A stretch of 64,000 bases of DNA from Hanleya hanleyi (lineage: Eukaryota > Mollusca > Polyplacophora > Lepidopleurida > Hanleyidae), in assembly GCA_036873755.1 (NCBI GenBank), contig JAVTVY010025319.1, positions 39,630 to 103,629 on the forward strand, in the 5' to 3' direction. The notes below the pieces were generated by a model that made no database searches, had not been told where the DNA came from, and was given only the letters and a program-made list of their open reading frames with translations. Positions 25,601-36,332 of this stretch are shown piece by piece; position 1 is the stretch's first letter, and the number at the start of each line of letters is the position of its first letter. A program made the translations under genes and the position numbers.

Positions 25601-26890
25601 CAAGAAATAACCCACGGACAAATTATAACATTTGTAATAGTTAGATATAAAGAGATAAAAATGACCCACTACCAAGAACGAGCATGTCCATAGCAGGATA
25701 ATGGAGCAATCTTAAAATAAAGAAATGACCCCATGTCAAGATAGATCAGACCAATAATAATAAAAATGAACCACTCTCGAGATAAAGAAATCCACATAGT
25801 CAACATAGGCCATACCAATAGTGAGACATAAATGGAACACTGTCAAGACCGACTGAGAGCATGCCAATGAGAGCATGCCGATAATAACTAATAAAAAGAC
25901 CACAGTCAATATAAGATTAAGATAGGCCATGGCAATAGTGAGATATAAATGGGCCACGGTCAAGATATATAAATGACGAATAGTCACGATATGCCATACT
26001 AATAGTAATCAGCCACGCTCAAGATACATAAATGGTCTAATTCCTAGATAAAGCATGATAACGGAAATATATGAACGGATAACTGTCAAGATATGATGAC
26101 AATATAGAACATGTCAATAGTAAGTTATAATGGACCACTCACTTTAAAAGATATAAAAATAAGGCATAGCCAATATAGACTATGTATACAGTGGGATATA
26201 AACATGCCACGATCAAGCTACAGAAATGACCCATTGTTGAGATAGGGAATGGTTGTCGTGAAATAAAATTGTATCATTGCCAAGATATAGAATGACCCAC
26301 TTTTTAGCTGAAACATACCAATGGACCACCGGCAAGATATAAAATGACATAGTGTCGAGATCCCGTCAATAATAGTTATATAGTAAGATCTAAATGACCC
26401 GCTTTAAATACCTAGAAATGAGACATGCCGAGATAAAGGGAAGACAGTCACACTTAGCAAAGATAAAGCATGACAACAGAAATATATAAATAGGCCGTGG
26501 TCAATGACTCACTGCCAAGATGGAGACACTCAATAGTAAAATATAGATGAATCACTCTGGGATATAAAATGACTCACTGTCAATACAGAGCATCTCACTA
26601 TATTAAGACATTGGGACAAGTAATACCGTACATAGACTACTGACAAGATATAGAAATGGCATAGTCAAGATATGCCTTTTCAATAGTAAGATATAGATGT
26701 AATAGAAATGGCCCACTGTCTAGATAAATCATGACAATAGAAATATATAAATGGACCACTATCAATATAAAGAAATGACAAAAAGTTAAGATAGGCCATA
26801 TTAATACTAAGATATTATTGACCCACTACTCAGATATAGAAATGACATGCTGTCAAGATAGACCATATCAACATTGAGATATAAATGACA
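25601..26890. repeat. Old degenerate tandem array, unit roughly 30-60 bp
   Basis: Repeated but heavily diverged phrases such as AGATATAAATGACCCACTGT, GTCAAGATA and CCAATAGTAAGATATAAATG recur throughout. No exact period can be set by eye. It looks like an ancient array decayed by mutation. Confidence 0.65.
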
Positions 26891-26904
26891 TCATATTAAG
26901 AATG

Positions 26905-27760
26905 TAGACATGTGAGGTTGCCATGAGACAAACCTGCATGTAGTATAGGTAGTAAAGCTCTTGGATAGACCATGGAGCATAGAGGAGACACCATGGACAA
27001 ACCATGGAGTATAGAATAGGTCCAGGGACAAACCATGAAGCATGAAAGAGACCCATGGATAAATGGAGCATAAAACAAACCCACTGGGCAAACCGTGGAG
27101 TAGAAGTGGCCCTATGGACAAGAGGAGACACCATGGATAAACCATGGAGCATAGCAGAGATCTCCCTGAACGAAGCACATCACATGTATAAACCATGGTA
27201 CATAGATGAAACCCCACTGAACAAACCATGGAACACAGATGCGACCCTCTGGACAAACTATAGAGAGTAGAAGAAATCATATAGATAAACCATGGTGCAT
27301 AGATGAAACCCGTGATGGACAAGCCATGGAGCATAAATGAAACAACTTGGACAAACCGCGGAGCCTGGAAAAGATCCCATGGATAAACCCTGGTGAATAG
27401 AAGAGAACCCATGGACAAACCATGGTGCATAGATGAAACATCTTGGACACAACATGGAACGTGGAAGAGATCTCATGGATAAACCATAGTGCATAGATGA
27501 AACATCTTGGACTCACCATGTAACGTGGAAGAGAACCCATGGACAAACCATGGTGCATAGATGAAACATCTTGGACACACCATGGAACGTGGAAGAGAAC
27601 CCATGGACAAACCATGGTGCATAGATGAAACATCTTGGACTCACCATGGAACGTGGAAGAGATCTCATGGATAAACCATGGTGCATAAATCAAACACCCT
27701 GGACAAACCATGGAACGTGGACGAGATCCAATGGATAAACCATGGTGCATGGAAGAGAGC
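26905..27760. repeat. 64-bp tandem array
   Basis: About 13 copies, best preserved at 27400-27760, of a 64-base unit with ACCATGGTGCATAGATGAAA, CATCTTGGACACACCATGGA and ACGTGGAAGAGAACCCATGG. Because 64 x 3 contains no stop in two minus-strand frames, long spurious frames of 174-179 codons rich in M, H, C, S and P appear here. Confidence 0.9.
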
Positions 27761-27769
27761 CCATGGGAA

Positions 27770-29060
27770 AATAAAATAAATAAAATCTGTGCTTCATTCA
27801 ACGCCTATATGTGATATTCTTAAGTCAGTGATATAAAGTATCGTGATACGAAGAAAAACCACTTGTTAATGACCTTCTCCAGACCTCTCCCGCAAAGGTA
27901 TAACCTACATATGCACCGTGTATTCTTGGACATAGGACAAGTTCTGACAAGCTCATCTATCCGGTATACTATAGTTAATTCTATGGCTAAGATTTCTGAC
28001 GTCCGAATTGAGACGATTTATTGTAATCGACTATTTACCGCCTGATCAACGTTCAATTAGCAGGTTTCATATATTCAAATATATTGATTAATACTGATTA
28101 TATGTATATTGGTTAATGTTTTATTCGTGTGTCGGAACGATTTATGCCTATATCAACGGAGACGGGGAAACAATTCTCCCTGGCGCATATAACAATGGCG
28201 AATTCCCTTCGCTGACATGGTTTTCAACTCTCCACTTATTGATCATATCACATGGGAATGTATCAATAATGCGTTGAGATCGCGTTATCGGTTTTACTAC
28301 AATAGTCCTATTCGTGAATATTGGTTACCCAGGAATTTCATTAGATCTTTGAACTATATACGTTATAACCTGCCGTGTTGGTTCGTCGCCGTGTGGTCGG
28401 TGCGTGCTGGATAAAACATATTTCAGCATTGAGGCTTAAATTTCGAATACACTTATGATTCGATTAACCTCTGAAACTAAATATTAATTATTTCTCTCTA
28501 TAGGACTATGGGTAGATAAAGAATTCCACGACAGGGTTTTTCCGTACAACGGAACCCATTGTTAGCATTGATTGTATGATTTACGACGTGTATCGTATAA
28601 TATTGGGGAACGTTACCACCGCAAGATCGTACTGGAGTCGTAAACCTCCCGTTCACAGCTGTTCTCATTGTAAACGTCCCACCAACCATTCAGAACATGC
28701 CATGTGCGTGACGCAAGACTCAAACTTTAAACTCTCTCATTCGACCAGTATCCGGAACTGTTGTCAGGGACGCCAGAACGTAACCATCCACTACTTCTGC
28801 TTGTATTAACGCTTATAACCATTACATTATCGGACAAAATTCAAAGATATAGCATCATAGTATTATTATAGGTTATATATCAAAATAATCTTATAAACAG
28901 ATAATTTTTCTGGGATATACCTATTTTCGCCTTCAGGTTATGGTAATGATAAATGGGGAACAATATAAAATATCACACACCACGTTGATAACGATACAGA
29001 AATGTGGAGGTAGAAATTGTTAGATAAAATTATAAAATAAATTCAATACCATTAATTAAT
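27770..29060. other. No gene recognised; intron next to exon 1
   Basis: AT-rich, single-copy-looking DNA. Plus-strand frames at 28217-28414 and 28576-28809 show scattered C and H residues but no domain pattern I trust. Confidence 0.5.
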
Positions 29061-29063
29061 TAC

Positions 29064-29205
29064 CTGTTTCGTCGGATAAATCCAGTATAATATTACTGTT
29101 GGCGTACCCTGCTCTCCGTTTAATACTCTTCAATAAGTTAACCACCGCACAGGTGGGATTGCACAGCAGTGACTCGTTATTGCCGTATTTCACTATGATA
29201 AACAT
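29064..29205 (-). CDS. CXorf65-like protein, first coding exon (tentative family)
   Basis: The exon encodes 47 residues plus one base: MFIIVKYGNNESLLCNPTC, then AVVNLLKSIKRRAGYANSN and IILDLSDET. It starts at an ATG in a fair context (CCAACATG) and ends with a good donor, CAG|GTAATT. The protein has the look of a small ubiquitin-like first half: a strand (FIIVKYG), a cysteine-flanked turn, an amphipathic helix, then a strand ending in the acidic DLSDET turn. From memory this is how CXorf65-like proteins begin. The split glycine codon (g + gt) joins exactly in phase to the exon at 9753-10081, giving a 156-residue protein. It is too short to be noticed as an isolated open frame. A 5' untranslated exon or the promoter would lie above 29205, but neither is obvious. 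Confidence 0.72.
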
Positions 29206-30320
29206 GTTGGTGGAGCCTTTATCCCATCACAGGCCCCGACACAGGTAAATGACAGAGGTGTTTGCCACACGACTTATCACTTTAGGTTGTAACGATGCCA
29301 AGATCTGTTAAGTTTCTTCTTCAGCTCGCGACAAACGCAAGACTAAAATTTCTCAGTTTGGTCTCATTTCCCTTCAGGTATTCCAACAGTCAAGGTATCA
29401 TAGGCAAGGCCCATATTGCAGTCACCAGCAAGTGTATACGATCATCGCTAAGGGGGTCGCTAAGCTGATATTTCCTAACCTACTTTACAAAGTTAATCAA
29501 GTGATTTTCGGTGCAGTTGTCCAACGACACGCCATCCGCTCGTTAATAGACCCGATCCGATTGGCTACGTGCATAAACATGATCATACATGTGATCCGGG
29601 TGGTTGATTTATTTCAGACAATTCACTGCGGGATATAAAGGCCAAACGTGCTTGCACATACATGTCGCCAGTTTTCCACCGGTTCATTCACTGTTCGGGC
29701 TTTTAAATAAGGGGAAGTTATTCTATTTTCTCGACCAAGTTCTTTTCACAATCCATCCGCTAAAATCCCAGTGGCAATCCTCATCGACGGCGTAGATCGG
29801 TTCTGAATTCAATGGAACATGCTCTGCCATGAAGCCTGTCGAAAGCGTTCTTTTCAGGTTGTCACGTTGCGCGACTCTCACACGGAGCGACATAAAAGAG
29901 CCGAGTGGACGTTAATGTGGCGATAATGATAAAAGCTATCAACGGGCTTAACTTTATTCTCAGTAACAAGTGTTGTTTAACAGTTTTATCGCACAAGAAT
30001 AGGTGATCGGGTTTGTAAGGCTTTTCTTTATTGCATTGATAAAATAGAGATATGTCAATTTTATAGGTCACGTGAGAATTTAGCATTTTTAATCCATCTT
30101 ATACCTACGTGCCTCAGAAAATGATATGATACTTTGAGTCTTTTTACTGTGTTACAAAGGAAGAGTTTGAAGGGGATGGAGTTCCATTCAGCGTAGGCCC
30201 TACTGCCTGTCCATGAAGACATTATGAAAACGATGGTTTAGAGAATAATCTCCTACTTGAAGTTTAGAAAAGTTTTGAGAACAATTAACATACCTCGTAA
30301 TTCCGTTGTTATTTCGAATG
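29206..30320. other. Upstream of the minus-strand gene; no second gene recognised
   Basis: May hold the 5' untranslated region and promoter of the CXorf65-like gene. I see no clear TATA box or CpG-dense stretch. Frames of 60-75 codons here lack recognisable domains. Confidence 0.4.
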
Positions 30321-30754
30321 ACCGTATTGGCACAAAAAATACGGTCATTCGTAAGGAAGACTTATAGTAATAAACATAACCTATAGGTGTTCTACGATGT
30401 TATTATGACCAGTCTATGATCAGTGGGGCCCCAGGGTCGAGCGTTTATTGTCCATTGTGTTTCCGCAAAAAAGTAAACTTGTTTTCTTCGTCTCTAGCCG
30501 TAGAACACGATGGAAGGGGTCTACAAGCTAAGCTTTTGAAAAGTTCACGGAGGTATGGATAGGCCCACAGGCCTGCTGGCTCAGTGGATAGGTCCACAGG
30601 CCTGCTGGCTCAGTGGATAGGTCCATACTGGGAAACCCACACATGCTCATTCCGACATGGGTTGTGAGATCTTGTTTTTCACGTCTCACCACGTAGAACA
30701 CGATGGACAGGGTCTTGAAGCTAAACGGTGATTTTTTTTTGGAAAATTCACTGT

Positions 30755-31217
30755 ACGCATGCGCAGTAGACAAAGGGTATGGAAATAGATGTTTTGGGGC
30801 CGGGGTGGGCCCCTAGTGGTCCGATTGGGTCTTGGAAGGTATGGATTTGAAGCATACGCGAGGGAGCATCCGACGGGAGGGGTGTGACGTGGAACTGACG
30901 CCATTCTGCGCATGCGCAGTAGACAATGGAAATAGACGTTTTGGGGCCGGGGTGGGCCCCTAGTGGTCCGATTGGATCCTGGGAGGTATCGATGTGAAGC
31001 ATACGTGAGGGAGCATCCGACGGGAGGCGTGTGACGTGGAACTAGCGTCATTCTGCGCATGCGCAGTAGACAAAGGGTATGGAAATATGCGTTTTGGGGT
31101 CGAGATGTGCCCCTAGTGGACAGATTGGGTCGAGTGAGGTATCAATGTGTAGCACCCGTGAGGGAGCATCCAACAGGATGGGTGCCTAGTCCGTTTTCAT
31201 CACTCCGCGCATGCGCA
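30755..31217. promoter_or_regulatory. Four regularly spaced NRF-1-type palindromes
   Basis: TGCGCATGCGCA or a close form occurs at 30754-30765 (TACGCATGCGCA), 30907-30918, 31054-31065 and 31206-31217 (CGCGCATGCGCA), about 147-153 bases apart. GCGCATGCGC is the consensus site for the vertebrate factor NRF-1 (invertebrate P3A2/Ewg family). The corresponding sites in the right arm (34297, 34450, 34593, 36207) have each lost one or more bases. Function is inferred from the motif only. Confidence 0.5.
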
Positions 31218-32130
31218 GTTTGGCCGTAGTATAGAAAGCAGCAATTTTGGGGGTGTGAAGGAAGGTGTTTGTGGTAGAGAGGGACCATCCGTGGTCCGAA
31301 TGCGTCGTGGGAGGTGTCAAAGTGAAGCCCTCGGGGTGTAGACCACGACTTGGGGGATGTCCACGTCAACTGTGACGTCATTGGTGACGTTATCAGGACG
31401 AGTAGTAGCCAAAGTGGACATTTTAGAGGTGTGAAGGAAGGTGTTTGGGGTAGAGAGGGACCATCCGTGGTCCAAATGCATCGTGTGAGGTGTCATATTG
31501 TTGCTCTCGTGGTATAGACCACGACCGGAGTGATGTCCATGTCATCTGTGACGTCATTGGTGACCTCATCAGTAGGAGTAGTAGCCAAAGTGGGCATTTT
31601 AGGGGTGTGAACGAAGGTGTCTGGGGTAGAGATCGACCATCCGTGGTCCGAATGCGTCGTGTGAGGTGTCATCTTGTAGCAACGCCTGCCAACGCCAAGC
31701 TTAAGGCTTCAACGCCCTGATGAATTAGCCCTGAAGCTCTCATTTTCTAGATATTTCATGAAATTGACACTAATTCATCGAAATGCGGTGACGCCCGTCA
31801 ACGCCCGTCGTAACGCCTTAACGCCCTAGCATAACACCTTGGCGCCATGATGTAGACCGGCGGAAGAACAACAACAACAACAAGGATGACAGTCCAATCA
31901 TTTTATTATCCCCTCCAGTACATCATATCCACACTGGTGGGGGGGAGGGGTTGCATTGGGTAGGTTTATAATACAAGTAGGCTCTTGTCCAATCAGAAGC
32001 CCCCATTTGGGGCTGCATCTGTCATATTCGTTCTTGGCCGTTAGATGTATTCTCGACTGCTCTTGTCCAATCAGAAGTCGCCATTTCAGAAAGTTCAATC
32101 TTCGGTCATGTTCGCTCTGATTCGTTTGTT

Positions 32131-32508
32131 CTAATCCTCGTCGGGCAGGCCTGGATATTGTTCAGGCAGCATATCCTGAAACAGTTGTTTGCGCATTCTG
32201 ATTGCATTTTCCAGGGCCTCGGTGGGTGGTAACCCCATATCCTCTTCCAAGTGACGCTTGGTCTCCATGATGGACCTGTGCGTGGGATCGCCTTTCATTT
32301 CAATCGGCAGCAGGGTATACCGTTCATAGATGGTCATGGCTGTTTTCCTGATACAGGGGCGCATTTGGATGTACTTCTGTTGTAAGTTATTCTGTCCGGC
32401 GTCTTCGATTATCGCAGCATAGCTATTAATAGCTTCATGCACAATACGATCCCAGAAGGTAGGTTCCGCCTCACTTTCCTGGGATGTAGACTGACTATCT
32501 GAGGTCAA
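32131..32508 (-). CDS. Unidentified 125-codon frame, left mirror copy
   Basis: The frame encodes an acidic-to-neutral protein beginning TSDSQSTSQESEAEP, followed by FWDRIVHEAINSY, a helical middle with RPCIRKTAM and ERYTLLPIEMKGD, and a C-terminal motif HLEEDMGLPPTEALENAIRM then RKQLFQDMLP. There is no ATG: the frame begins at TTG next to the palindrome centre, and CTTGACCTCAG just before it could be a splice acceptor, so this may be one exon of a spliced gene. The C-terminal part (deAl..Ai..Rk.l..) is reminiscent of uncharacterised proteins I have seen associated with animal repeats, but I cannot name a family. Compared with the right-arm copy there are 11 base changes, 9 of which change an amino acid, with no stops. 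Confidence 0.55.
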   Translation of the reverse strand: MTSDSQSTSQESEAEPTFWDRIVHEAINSYAAIIEDAGQNNLQQKYIQMRPCIRKTAMTIYERYTLLPIEMKGDPTHRSIMETKRHLEEDMGLPPTEALENAIRMRKQLFQDMLPEQYPGLPDED

Positions 32509-32513
32509 GCGCT

Positions 32514-32886
32514 AACACCCTATAGTAACACCTTGATGCATGTGTGGTACACCCATTATATGTTATACCTGGCATATTCGTTCTTGCCCGCTAGGTGTAT
32601 TCTCGGCTGCTCTTGTGCAATCAGAAGCCGCCCTTTGAGAAACTACAGAGCTCGGAGCTCAACGCCCGGTGGTGGTGGTAGCTCCCGCGGGGCAGAGCTC
32701 TTGGATCGGAACTCTTGGAGTCTGAGCTTGGAGCTCAGAACTCAGAAGTGACGTCACCGTACGCATGCGTACACACCTGTGGTGCACCCTGTACCCCATA
32801 GCCCGTAGGGCATAGGGTACACCAGGGTGCGGGTCCGCCGACTGATACCGAAACAGAAACTACTGAGAGTCTATATACTTATACGG
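32514..32886. other. Spacer at the centre of the palindrome
   Basis: Not shared between the arms. Positions 32568-32640 duplicate 32025-32095 of the left arm (both contain ATTCTCG and CTGCTCTTGT.CAATCAGAAG). A smaller hairpin lies at 32784-32830, with GCACCCTGTACCCCATAGCC facing its complement around a three-base turn. The plus-strand frame of the right copy stays open back to 32802, without an ATG. Confidence 0.6.
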
Positions 32887-32891
32887 AGCGC

Positions 32892-33269
32892 TTGACCTCA
32901 GATAGTCAGCCTACATCCCAGGAAAGTGAGGCGGAACCTACCTTCTGGGATCGTATTGTGCATGAAGTTATTAATAGCTATGCTGCGATAATCGAAGACA
33001 CCGGACAGAATAACTTACAACAGAAGTACATCCAAATGCGCCCCTGTATCAGGAAAACAGCCATGGCCATCTATGAACGGTATACCCTGCTGCCGCTTGA
33101 AATGAAAGGCGATCCCACGCACAGGTCCATCATGAAGCCCAAGCGTCACTTGGAAGAGGATATGGGGTTACCACCCATCGAGGCCCTGGAAAATGCAATC
33201 AGAATGCGCAAACAACTGTTTCAGGACATGCTTCCTGAACAATATCCAGGCCTGCCCGACGACGATTAG
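32892..33269 (+). CDS. Unidentified 125-codon frame, right mirror copy
   Basis: Same protein as the left mirror copy with nine replacements (for example S7P, A26V, A37T, I69L, E82K, T83P, E124D). Only two of the eleven base changes are silent, close to what neutral drift gives, so the two copies have probably not both been kept by selection. This copy is also open upstream to 32802 in frame, adding GADPT-like low-complexity residues, and still lacks an ATG. Followed by sequence matching the flank of the other copy. Confidence 0.55.
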   Translation: MTSDSQPTSQESEAEPTFWDRIVHEVINSYAAIIEDTGQNNLQQKYIQMRPCIRKTAMAIYERYTLLPLEMKGDPTHRSIMKPKRHLEEDMGLPPIEALENAIRMRKQLFQDMLPEQYPGLPDDD

Positions 33270-34726
33270 AACAAACGAATCAGAGCGAACATGACCAAAG
33301 ATTGAACTTTCTGAATTGGCGACTTCTGATTGGACAAGAGCAGTCGAGAATACATCTAACGGCCAAGAACGAATATGACAGATGCAGCCCCAAATGGGGG
33401 CTTCTGATTGGACAAGAGCCCACTTGTATTGTAAACATACCCAATGCGGCTCCCCTAGTGTGGGTATGATGTACTGGGGGGATAATAAAATGATTGAACT
33501 GTCATCCTTGTTGTTGTTGTTGTTCTTTCACCGGTCTACATCATGGCGTCAAGGTGTTATGCCAGGGCGTTACGCCGTAACGACAGGCGTAGACGAGCGT
33601 CACCGCATTTCGATGATTTGGTGTCAATTCCATGAAATATCTAGAAAATCAGAGCTTCGGGGCTAATTCACCAGGGCGTTGAAGCGTTAAGCTGGGCGTT
33701 GGCAGGCGTTGCTGCAAGATGACACCTCACACGACGCATTCGGACCACCGATGGTCCATCTCTACCCCAAACACCTTCGTTCACACCCCTAAAATGCCCA
33801 CTTTGGCTACTACTCCTACTGAGAACGTCACAGATGACATGAACATCCTTCCGGTCGTGGTCTATACCATGAGAGCTACAAGATGACACCTCACACGATG
33901 CATTGGGACCACGGATGGTCCGTCTCTACCCCAAACACCTTCCTTCACACCTCTAAAATGTCCACTTTGGTTACTACTCGTCCTGATAACGTCACCAATG
34001 ACGTGGACATCCCCCAAGTCGTGGTCTACTCCCCGAGGGCTTCACTTTGACACCTCACACGACGCATTCGGACCACTAATGGTCCCGCTCCACCCCAAAC
34101 ACCTCCCTTCACACCCCCAAAATTGCTGCTTCCTATACTACGGCCAAACTGCGCATACGCGGAGTGATGAAAACGGACTAGACACTAGACATGCTCTCTC
34201 ACGAGTGCTACACATTGGTACCTTACTCGACCCAATCTGACCACTAGGGGCTCATCTCGACCCCAAAACGCCTATTTCCATACCCTTTGTCTACTGCGCA
34301 TGCACAGGATGACGTTAGTTCCACGTCACACCCCTCCCGTCGGATGCTCCCTCACGTATGCTCCACATCGATACCTCCCAAGACCCAATCGGACCACTAG
34401 GGGCCCACCCCGGCCCCAAAACGTCTATTTCCATACCCTTTGTCTACTGCACATGCACAGAATGACGTCAGTTCCACGTCACACCCTTCCCGTCGGATGC
34501 TCCCTCACGTATGCTTCACATCGATACCTCCCAAGAGCCAATCGGACCACTAGGGGCCCATCCCGGGCCCAAAACGTCTATTTCAATACACTTTGTCTAC
34601 TGCACATGCGCAGAATGACGTCAGTTCCACGTCACTCCCCTCCCATGCTCCCTCACGTATGCTTCACATTGATACCTCCCACGACCCAAGCGGACCAATA
34701 TTGGCCCCTCTCGCCCCAAAACGTCC

Positions 34727-36203
34727 ACCCAGCGCTACTTACCACGCACGGCAGAAGCAATTCATGATTGGGGGGGGGGGCTACTATCACAGCTCAATTA
34801 GGCGAGGGTCCAGGGGCCGCCTAGATCCCGGAAGCTCCAGGGGTCTTAGATGGCCGGAGAGGCGTTCTAGCGTATTTCCGAGCAATAAAACAAGAAATCC
34901 TCGACCGTGTAAACTCCATTTGTGTTGCCTGTTTTCCCAACATTTTTTAAATATTCATCGTCAAGCAAAATGATGTTCGGAAGTATAAATAATTTAAATA
35001 TATATCAATCCAAAGGTTCATTAAGCTTCGATCATGTCACTGGCACAGAGATTTTTTCTACTTGTTGGCTCCTTGTGAGTCATGTAGATTGAAAATTCCA
35101 CTATATCAGCGAACGTTCAACTTCTGCGCTACCGGTACGTGGGGTGAAAACTTACCTCGGTCCACTGCATGCTCCTATTTGTCCATAGGGAGGAACCAAG
35201 TCTCGTTGTTGACGAATTCATTCGCTGTATCAAGCAAGGCGATGGAATACGTACAACTTGGTTGATATACATGTAGCGAAGGAATTCATCAACAACGAGA
35301 ATCGAAGGCGAGTATTTGGTCGATTTTTGGAGTAGTCATCAGGTCATGCAGTCATAATTGACTGGCTAATATAGCGTGTACTAGAGCAGCATTTTACGAA
35401 CACAACTTGTAAATCATGTGAATAAGCAAGGATGTCTCTCATGGTTATAACTTATCGGAAATTAAAATCTGCATTCAATACAGATATAGGTGTTTTCGCG
35501 TCACTCTATCCGTTCTTTATCTTTCTCTATCTAATTTTTTGTTTCGTGTGTGTGTGTGTGTTTGTGTGTTCGTGTTTTTTTTCTGTGTTTGCTGAAAGTA
35601 TTGGTGGGGGGGATGGCCCCTCCTGCTCCGACGTCCCTGTATCGTAGCACAATTAGGCGAAGGTACCAGTCACCTAAGACTGCGAACCGTAAAGAGCATG
35701 CTGATGACTTTTCATGTGATTGACAAAATAAATATCAAGAATATGGTTTTATCAAGAATATGTCCATTGTCTTCTAATTTTCATTAATGCAAGGTTAAAC
35801 AAATAACAGTATTTTATCTTCGCTGATAGCACGAAACGTCCAGGACATAGGAGTCAATGTTTTTAGCGGCATTTCGTCTTAGTAATTGGTAGCATACATG
35901 GTGTGAGCATAATTTAATCATTTATCTCTACCATCTTTTATATGGTATAACACTATTAACCTTTTGTGAACCTAGAAATTACTAAACAATGCCGGTAAAA
36001 AGAATTCTAGAGCTTTGGCTGGCCCACTAATGCTTGACAGTTGTAAATAGTTTTAGTTATGCGACGCAGACAATTCATTTTACTATTCATTTCGATAATA
36101 CGTATTCATTGAAGTATTTTACCGTTGACATGAATTTTAGAAAAGTTGACCAAATTATTGGGAGGGGGCGGCCCCCCCCCCAGCTCCGCCGTGCCTGCTT
36201 ACC
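34727..36203. mobile_element. Unclassified insertion in the right arm
   Basis: The palindrome match stops after CCCCAAAACGTC (about 34726) and resumes at CCACTGCGCATGC (about 36203). In between are three G- or C-rich blocks of a similar design (34772-34800 with CACAGCTCAATTAGGCGAGG, 35600-35655 with GCACAATTAGGCGAAGG, and 36165-36190), and a GT-rich run at 35545-35580. The shared AATTAGGCGA phrase suggests two related pieces. No coding domain was recognised, so the type of element is unknown. Confidence 0.5.
35545..35583. repeat. GT-rich microsatellite
   Basis: Runs of GTGTGTGTGTGT with interruptions, within the unclassified insertion. It explains the cysteine/valine-rich frame at 35432-35647. 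Confidence 0.85.
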
Positions 36204-36332
36204 CACTGCGCATGCATACAGTGACTTTTTCAATAAATTTCACCGCTTAGCTTCAAGGCCCTGCCCATCGTGTTCTACGTGGTGAGACGTGAAAAACAAG
36301 ATCCCACAACCCATATCGCAATGAGCATGTGT

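Larger units (their letters stand above)
10082..29063 (-). other. Inferred intron of about 19 kb, filled with tandem repeats
   Basis: The donor on the minus strand is CAG|GTAATT at 29063 and the acceptor is TTTCAG at 10082. Phase is 1 on both sides. The span contains at least seven distinct tandem arrays and one or two insertions but no other exon I can recognise. An extra short exon cannot be excluded by eye. Confidence 0.6.
30321..32513 (+). repeat. Left arm of the large palindrome
   Basis: From outside in: a small hairpin (GAATGACCGTATT / AATACGGTCATTC at 30317-30351) at the edge, a short duplicated phrase ending CTGCTGGCTCAGTGGATAGG, three units of about 147 bases each starting near a GCATGCGCA motif, three units of about 170 bases with ACCATCCGTGGTCC, a segment rich in CAACGCC, and finally the mirrored 125-codon frame. 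This arm has no large insertion and is the better-preserved copy. Confidence 0.85.

Noticed and set aside
26891..27801. Minus-strand open frames of 179 and 174 codons
   Set aside because: They read through the 64-bp tandem array; the composition (M, H, C, S, P in periodic order) follows the repeat and no domain or splice signal supports them.
30686..31060. 124-codon minus-strand frame in the palindrome arm, and its relative at 34300-34767
   Set aside because: They read through the 147-base units (repeating RHTPPVGCSLTYAS) and are explained by the repeat.
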